Assembly: GCA_900540885.1 (NCBI GenBank)
Contig: UQHJ01000037.1
Span: 1 to 24,588 of the forward strand
DNA: 24,588 nucleotides
Direction: 5' to 3'
From: an uncultured Prevotella sp.
GTDB lineage: Bacteria > Bacteroidota > Bacteroidia > Bacteroidales > Bacteroidaceae
How positions within the stretch are numbered: the stretch's first letter is position 1; every line of letters starts with the position of its first letter. Positions 22,731 through 24,588 of the stretch are shown piece after piece. The notes beneath the pieces are model-generated. The model was not told where the DNA came from and did not search any database. It saw only the letters and a program-made list of their open reading frames with translations. Position numbers and translations under genes: made by a program.

Positions 22731-24149
22731 TTATACTTTTTTATCCTTATCGTTTGGCATTTGCAGCACAAACTCGCCTAAACCACTATTGTCGCCCTCC
22801 TTCTTATCACACTTTACGAAGGGTGTGAGGAAGTGGAATATCCAGCACTTCGCTTTCTTCCAAGTGCCCCAATACTTCCATATCTCAGGAGTGAGTAAGA
22901 AGCAACGGTGGTCACGGTCGTTATAAAATATCTGTTGCAACTGCCCCGTTGTGTAGCGGTCGGCTACTAAAAGGTTGCATTCATAATCGAACGACAAACT
23001 GCGACTATTCAAATTGGCCGAACCGACAAACGAATAGAGGCTATCGACCATCATTATCTTGCTATGATGAAATCCTCCTGTAAAGAAGTAAATCTTTACG
23101 CCTTCCTTCATCAAGCGATGAGCATTGTACTCCACGACACGAGGCGTAATGGGTATGTCGCTCTTGGCCGACACCATTACTTGCACGTCTACTCCACGAC
23201 GTGCAGCCCGCTTCAAGGCGCGCTTGATATGACGACAAAGTGTAAAATAGGGATTAATAATGAGCACTTGGTGTTCGGCATGTTCGATTGCATGGACGAA
23301 CGTGTCGTGAATGATGCGGGGAGAAGTGATGGGATCACGATTAACTACACCAACAATCTTTTGTCCTGCTGTGGGCGTAGTGTCTTGTTTCAGCATGCCA
23401 AAGGTGTCGCGTGCATCGCGCTCGCCGGGATAATAATTGGGGCCTTGAACCTCCTGATGAGTAACTTGGTTCCAAAAGTTGATGAACACTTTTTGGAGTT
23501 CTGCCACAGCTTCACCCTCAACACGGGTATGTATGTCGCGCCATTCACCAAACTCTGGTTTACCTGTGATATAATAATCGGCTACATTCATGCCACCCGT
23601 ATAGGCCACAACGCCATCGATGACCACTATCTTACGATGGTCGCGATGCAACACGTGATTTACCCACGGAAAGCGCAACGGGTCAAACTCATATATTTCG
23701 ACACCTCGTGCACGAAGGCTATCAAGGTGGCGCGCACGCAACGGACGATTATTCGAACTATTACCAAAGCCATCGAACAAGGCGCGTACCTTTACGCCCT
23801 CTGCTGCCTTTTGCACTAAGATGGCAAACAATTCTTTCGATATGGAGTCATTGCGAAAGTTGAAATACTCTAAGTGAATGCTCTGTTTAGCAGCACGTAG
23901 GGCTGGTAAGAGATCGGCAAACTTTTCCTTACCCGTCTTAAATATAATGACACGATTATTGTCCGTAAACTTTACGTCAAACTCTGTTTGCAAATAATTT
24001 ACGATATCAAGATCGCTCTGTTTGGTAGGGCGGCAATGCTGTGCCAACGCGGGCAGGTAAATGAAATGGCTCAATAGTAATAGAAATAGGCAAAGGCTCA
24101 TTCGCATGGAAGCAAAGGCCACTACCTTTTTATTATATGGGTGAAACAT
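22731..24149 (-). CDS. Cardiolipin synthase-like phospholipase D protein with N-terminal signal sequence
   Basis: 472 residues with two HKD motifs, HRKIVVID at 171-178 and HSKIMMVD at 362-369, each followed by the family's GG/GS-N pattern (TGGMNVADYY and VGSANLNSRSL). This is the two-domain phospholipase D fold of bacterial cardiolipin synthases, which join two phosphatidylglycerols. Typical ClsA proteins have two N-terminal membrane helices. This one has a single hydrophobic stretch (MSLCLFLLLLSHFIYLPALA) ending in an Ala-x-Ala-like site, so the domain may be periplasmic, or anchored if uncleaved. Met15 (24107) or Met17 may be the true start, since the stretch begins there. It is the first gene of the pair with the acyltransferase. 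The 73-bp repeats with promoter-like boxes lie 85 bases upstream. Confidence 0.88.
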   Translation of the reverse strand: MFHPYNKKVVAFASMRMSLCLFLLLLSHFIYLPALAQHCRPTKQSDLDIVNYLQTEFDVKFTDNNRVIIFKTGKEKFADLLPALRAAKQSIHLEYFNFRNDSISKELFAILVQKAAEGVKVRALFDGFGNSSNNRPLRARHLDSLRARGVEIYEFDPLRFPWVNHVLHRDHRKIVVIDGVVAYTGGMNVADYYITGKPEFGEWRDIHTRVEGEAVAELQKVFINFWNQVTHQEVQGPNYYPGERDARDTFGMLKQDTTPTAGQKIVGVVNRDPITSPRIIHDTFVHAIEHAEHQVLIINPYFTLCRHIKRALKRAARRGVDVQVMVSAKSDIPITPRVVEYNAHRLMKEGVKIYFFTGGFHHSKIMMVDSLYSFVGSANLNSRSLSFDYECNLLVADRYTTGQLQQIFYNDRDHRCFLLTPEIWKYWGTWKKAKCWIFHFLTPFVKCDKKEGDNSGLGEFVLQMPNDKDKKV

Positions 24150-24233
24150 TTAATTATATTGTCATACTCTCCTCCCCTTACTCGCAGCTCAGTACACAAG
24201 AAGGAGGGACATTTCCTAAAACCTAAGTTAATG

Positions 24234-24400
24234 GCAAAGATAGTGCAAGGCGAATGCAGAACGTCAAGCTTGCTTGAACGTTATGCTGAGCCGCCGCCTA
24301 TCTTATGCAAAGATAGTGCAAGGCGAATGCAGAACGTCAAGCTTGCTTGAACGTTATGCTGAGCCGCCGCCTATCTTATGCAAAGATAGTGCAAGGCGAG
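24234..24400. repeat. 73-bp tandem repeats upstream of cls
   Basis: Two identical 73-base units (24234-24306 and 24307-24379) are followed by a 21-base partial unit. Each has GCAAAGATAGTGCAAGGCGA, a near-palindrome with arms CAAGC / GCTTG inside AACGT / AACGTT, and GAGCCGCCGCCTATCTTAT. At each junction CTATCTT pairs with AAGATAG over the loop ATGCA. The cluster at 12700-12836 is the same family. Confidence 0.92.
24235..24242 (-). promoter_or_regulatory. Promoter-like -7 box within the 73-bp repeat, facing cls
   Basis: The minus strand reads TATCTTTG, a full TAnnTTTG match, recurring at 24308-24315 and 24381-24388. A TTGAC lies 22 bases upstream of the two inner boxes, slightly beyond the usual 19-21 spacing. 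Transcription from the nearest box would give a leader of about 80 bases. Confidence 0.5.
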
Positions 24401-24470
24401 CGCTCTAAAAAGGAAAATGCTATTTTTATTTTCAAAGTCAAGCCACAGTTCGTCTTATTGAACTTCTCTA

Positions 24471-24532
24471 TAAACTGCAATTTATCTGCCTAATTGGGGG
24501 GACGCGTCCTAACCTGGGGGCGACGCGTCCCC
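24471..24532 (+). repeat. GC-rich hairpin with shared AT leader (copy 3)
   Basis: The leader TAAACTGCAATTTAT and TAATTGGGGGG match 13339-13369 at 29 of 31 positions. The hairpin arms are different here: GGGGACGCGTC (24498-24508) pairs perfectly with 24522-24532, with a 13-base loop. So the leader is kept while the stem sequence has been replaced. Confidence 0.8.
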
Positions 24533-24540
24533 GCGTCGGC

Positions 24541-24577
24541 ATTTGTAAGTCAAGGCTCGAGGCCTTGACTTGCAAAT
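24541..24577. repeat. Hairpin at right edge
   Basis: ATTTGTAAGTCAAGGC (24541-24556) pairs with 24562-24577 at 15 of 16 positions, with loop TCGAG. No U-run follows within the window. It may be a terminator of a gene beyond the edge or a dispersed repeat. Confidence 0.6.
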
Positions 24578-24588
24578 ACATGAATATC

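Larger units (their letters stand above)
24150..24588. other. Repeat-rich right end of window, no gene seen
   Basis: These 439 bases carry the 73-bp tandem repeats (24234-24400), the GC-rich hairpin with AT leader (24471-24532) and a further 16-base-arm hairpin (24541-24577). Bases 24150-24233 form the probable leader of the cls transcript. Bases 24401-24470 show nothing I recognise. Confidence 0.8.

Noticed and set aside
22718..22771. Upstream ATG extending the acyltransferase by 18 residues
   Set aside because: It overlaps the end of cls and adds unrelated basic residues; the ATG at 22717 gives normal operon spacing.
23064..23819. A 251-codon plus-strand frame opposite cls
   Set aside because: Antisense to the HKD-motif gene, no domain, Cys- and His-rich shadow composition.

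Overview
The window reads as chromosome of a member of the Bacteroidales, most likely a Prevotella-like organism. The evidence is several genes preceded by Bacteroidetes-type promoters (TTTG near -33, TAnnTTTG near -7) instead of Shine-Dalgarno sites, secreted proteins with C-terminal tails of the type IX secretion (T9SS) kind, an M49 peptidase with the HECLGH motif, and dense families of short intergenic hairpins. I see no phage, plasmid, transposase, CRISPR array, tRNA or rRNA.

Layout. (1) 162-7297, minus strand: two large secreted surface proteins. One is Ig-like; the other has a propeller-like N-terminus, Ig-like modules, a choice-of-anchor J-like region and an Omp28-type CxxC domain. (2) 7298-7913: a divergent control region with a -7 box for the surface gene and a canonical promoter for the etf operon. 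(3) 7914-11929, plus strand: etfB, etfA, a possible 56-residue membrane smORF, and a 569-residue acyl-CoA dehydrogenase. Together these form an electron-transfer module for acyl-CoA oxidation or reduction. (4) 12057-12668, minus: a MarC-family membrane protein, convergent with the operon across a strong two-way terminator. (5) 12669-13540: a gene-free region crowded with repeats. It holds 73-bp repeats, a 316-bp inverted-repeat element around a 22-bp tandem array, and an 18-bp-arm GC-rich hairpin. (6) 13541-21188, plus: an RsiV-like DUF3298 protein, dipeptidyl peptidase III, a SpmA-SpmB fused transporter-like protein, a polysaccharide flippase-like protein and an M16 zinc protease. These look mostly like independent housekeeping or envelope genes separated by hairpins. 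(7) 21275-24149, minus: an exported phospholipase D/cardiolipin-synthase-like protein followed by an acyltransferase-3 membrane protein 13 bases downstream, probably one transcript. (8) 24150-24588: tandem 73-bp repeats and further hairpins.

The coding content is ordinary. What stands out is the intergenic DNA. Four repeat systems recur: a 73-bp repeat that carries a promoter-like box and a covarying stem, found upstream of both marC and cls; a 316-bp symmetric element with a 22-bp tandem core; hairpins assembled from short 7-8 base words that differ from locus to locus but have the same architecture and orientation; and GC-rich hairpins introduced by a shared AT-rich leader. These are the best candidates for undescribed elements. 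Their function is not shown by the sequence.
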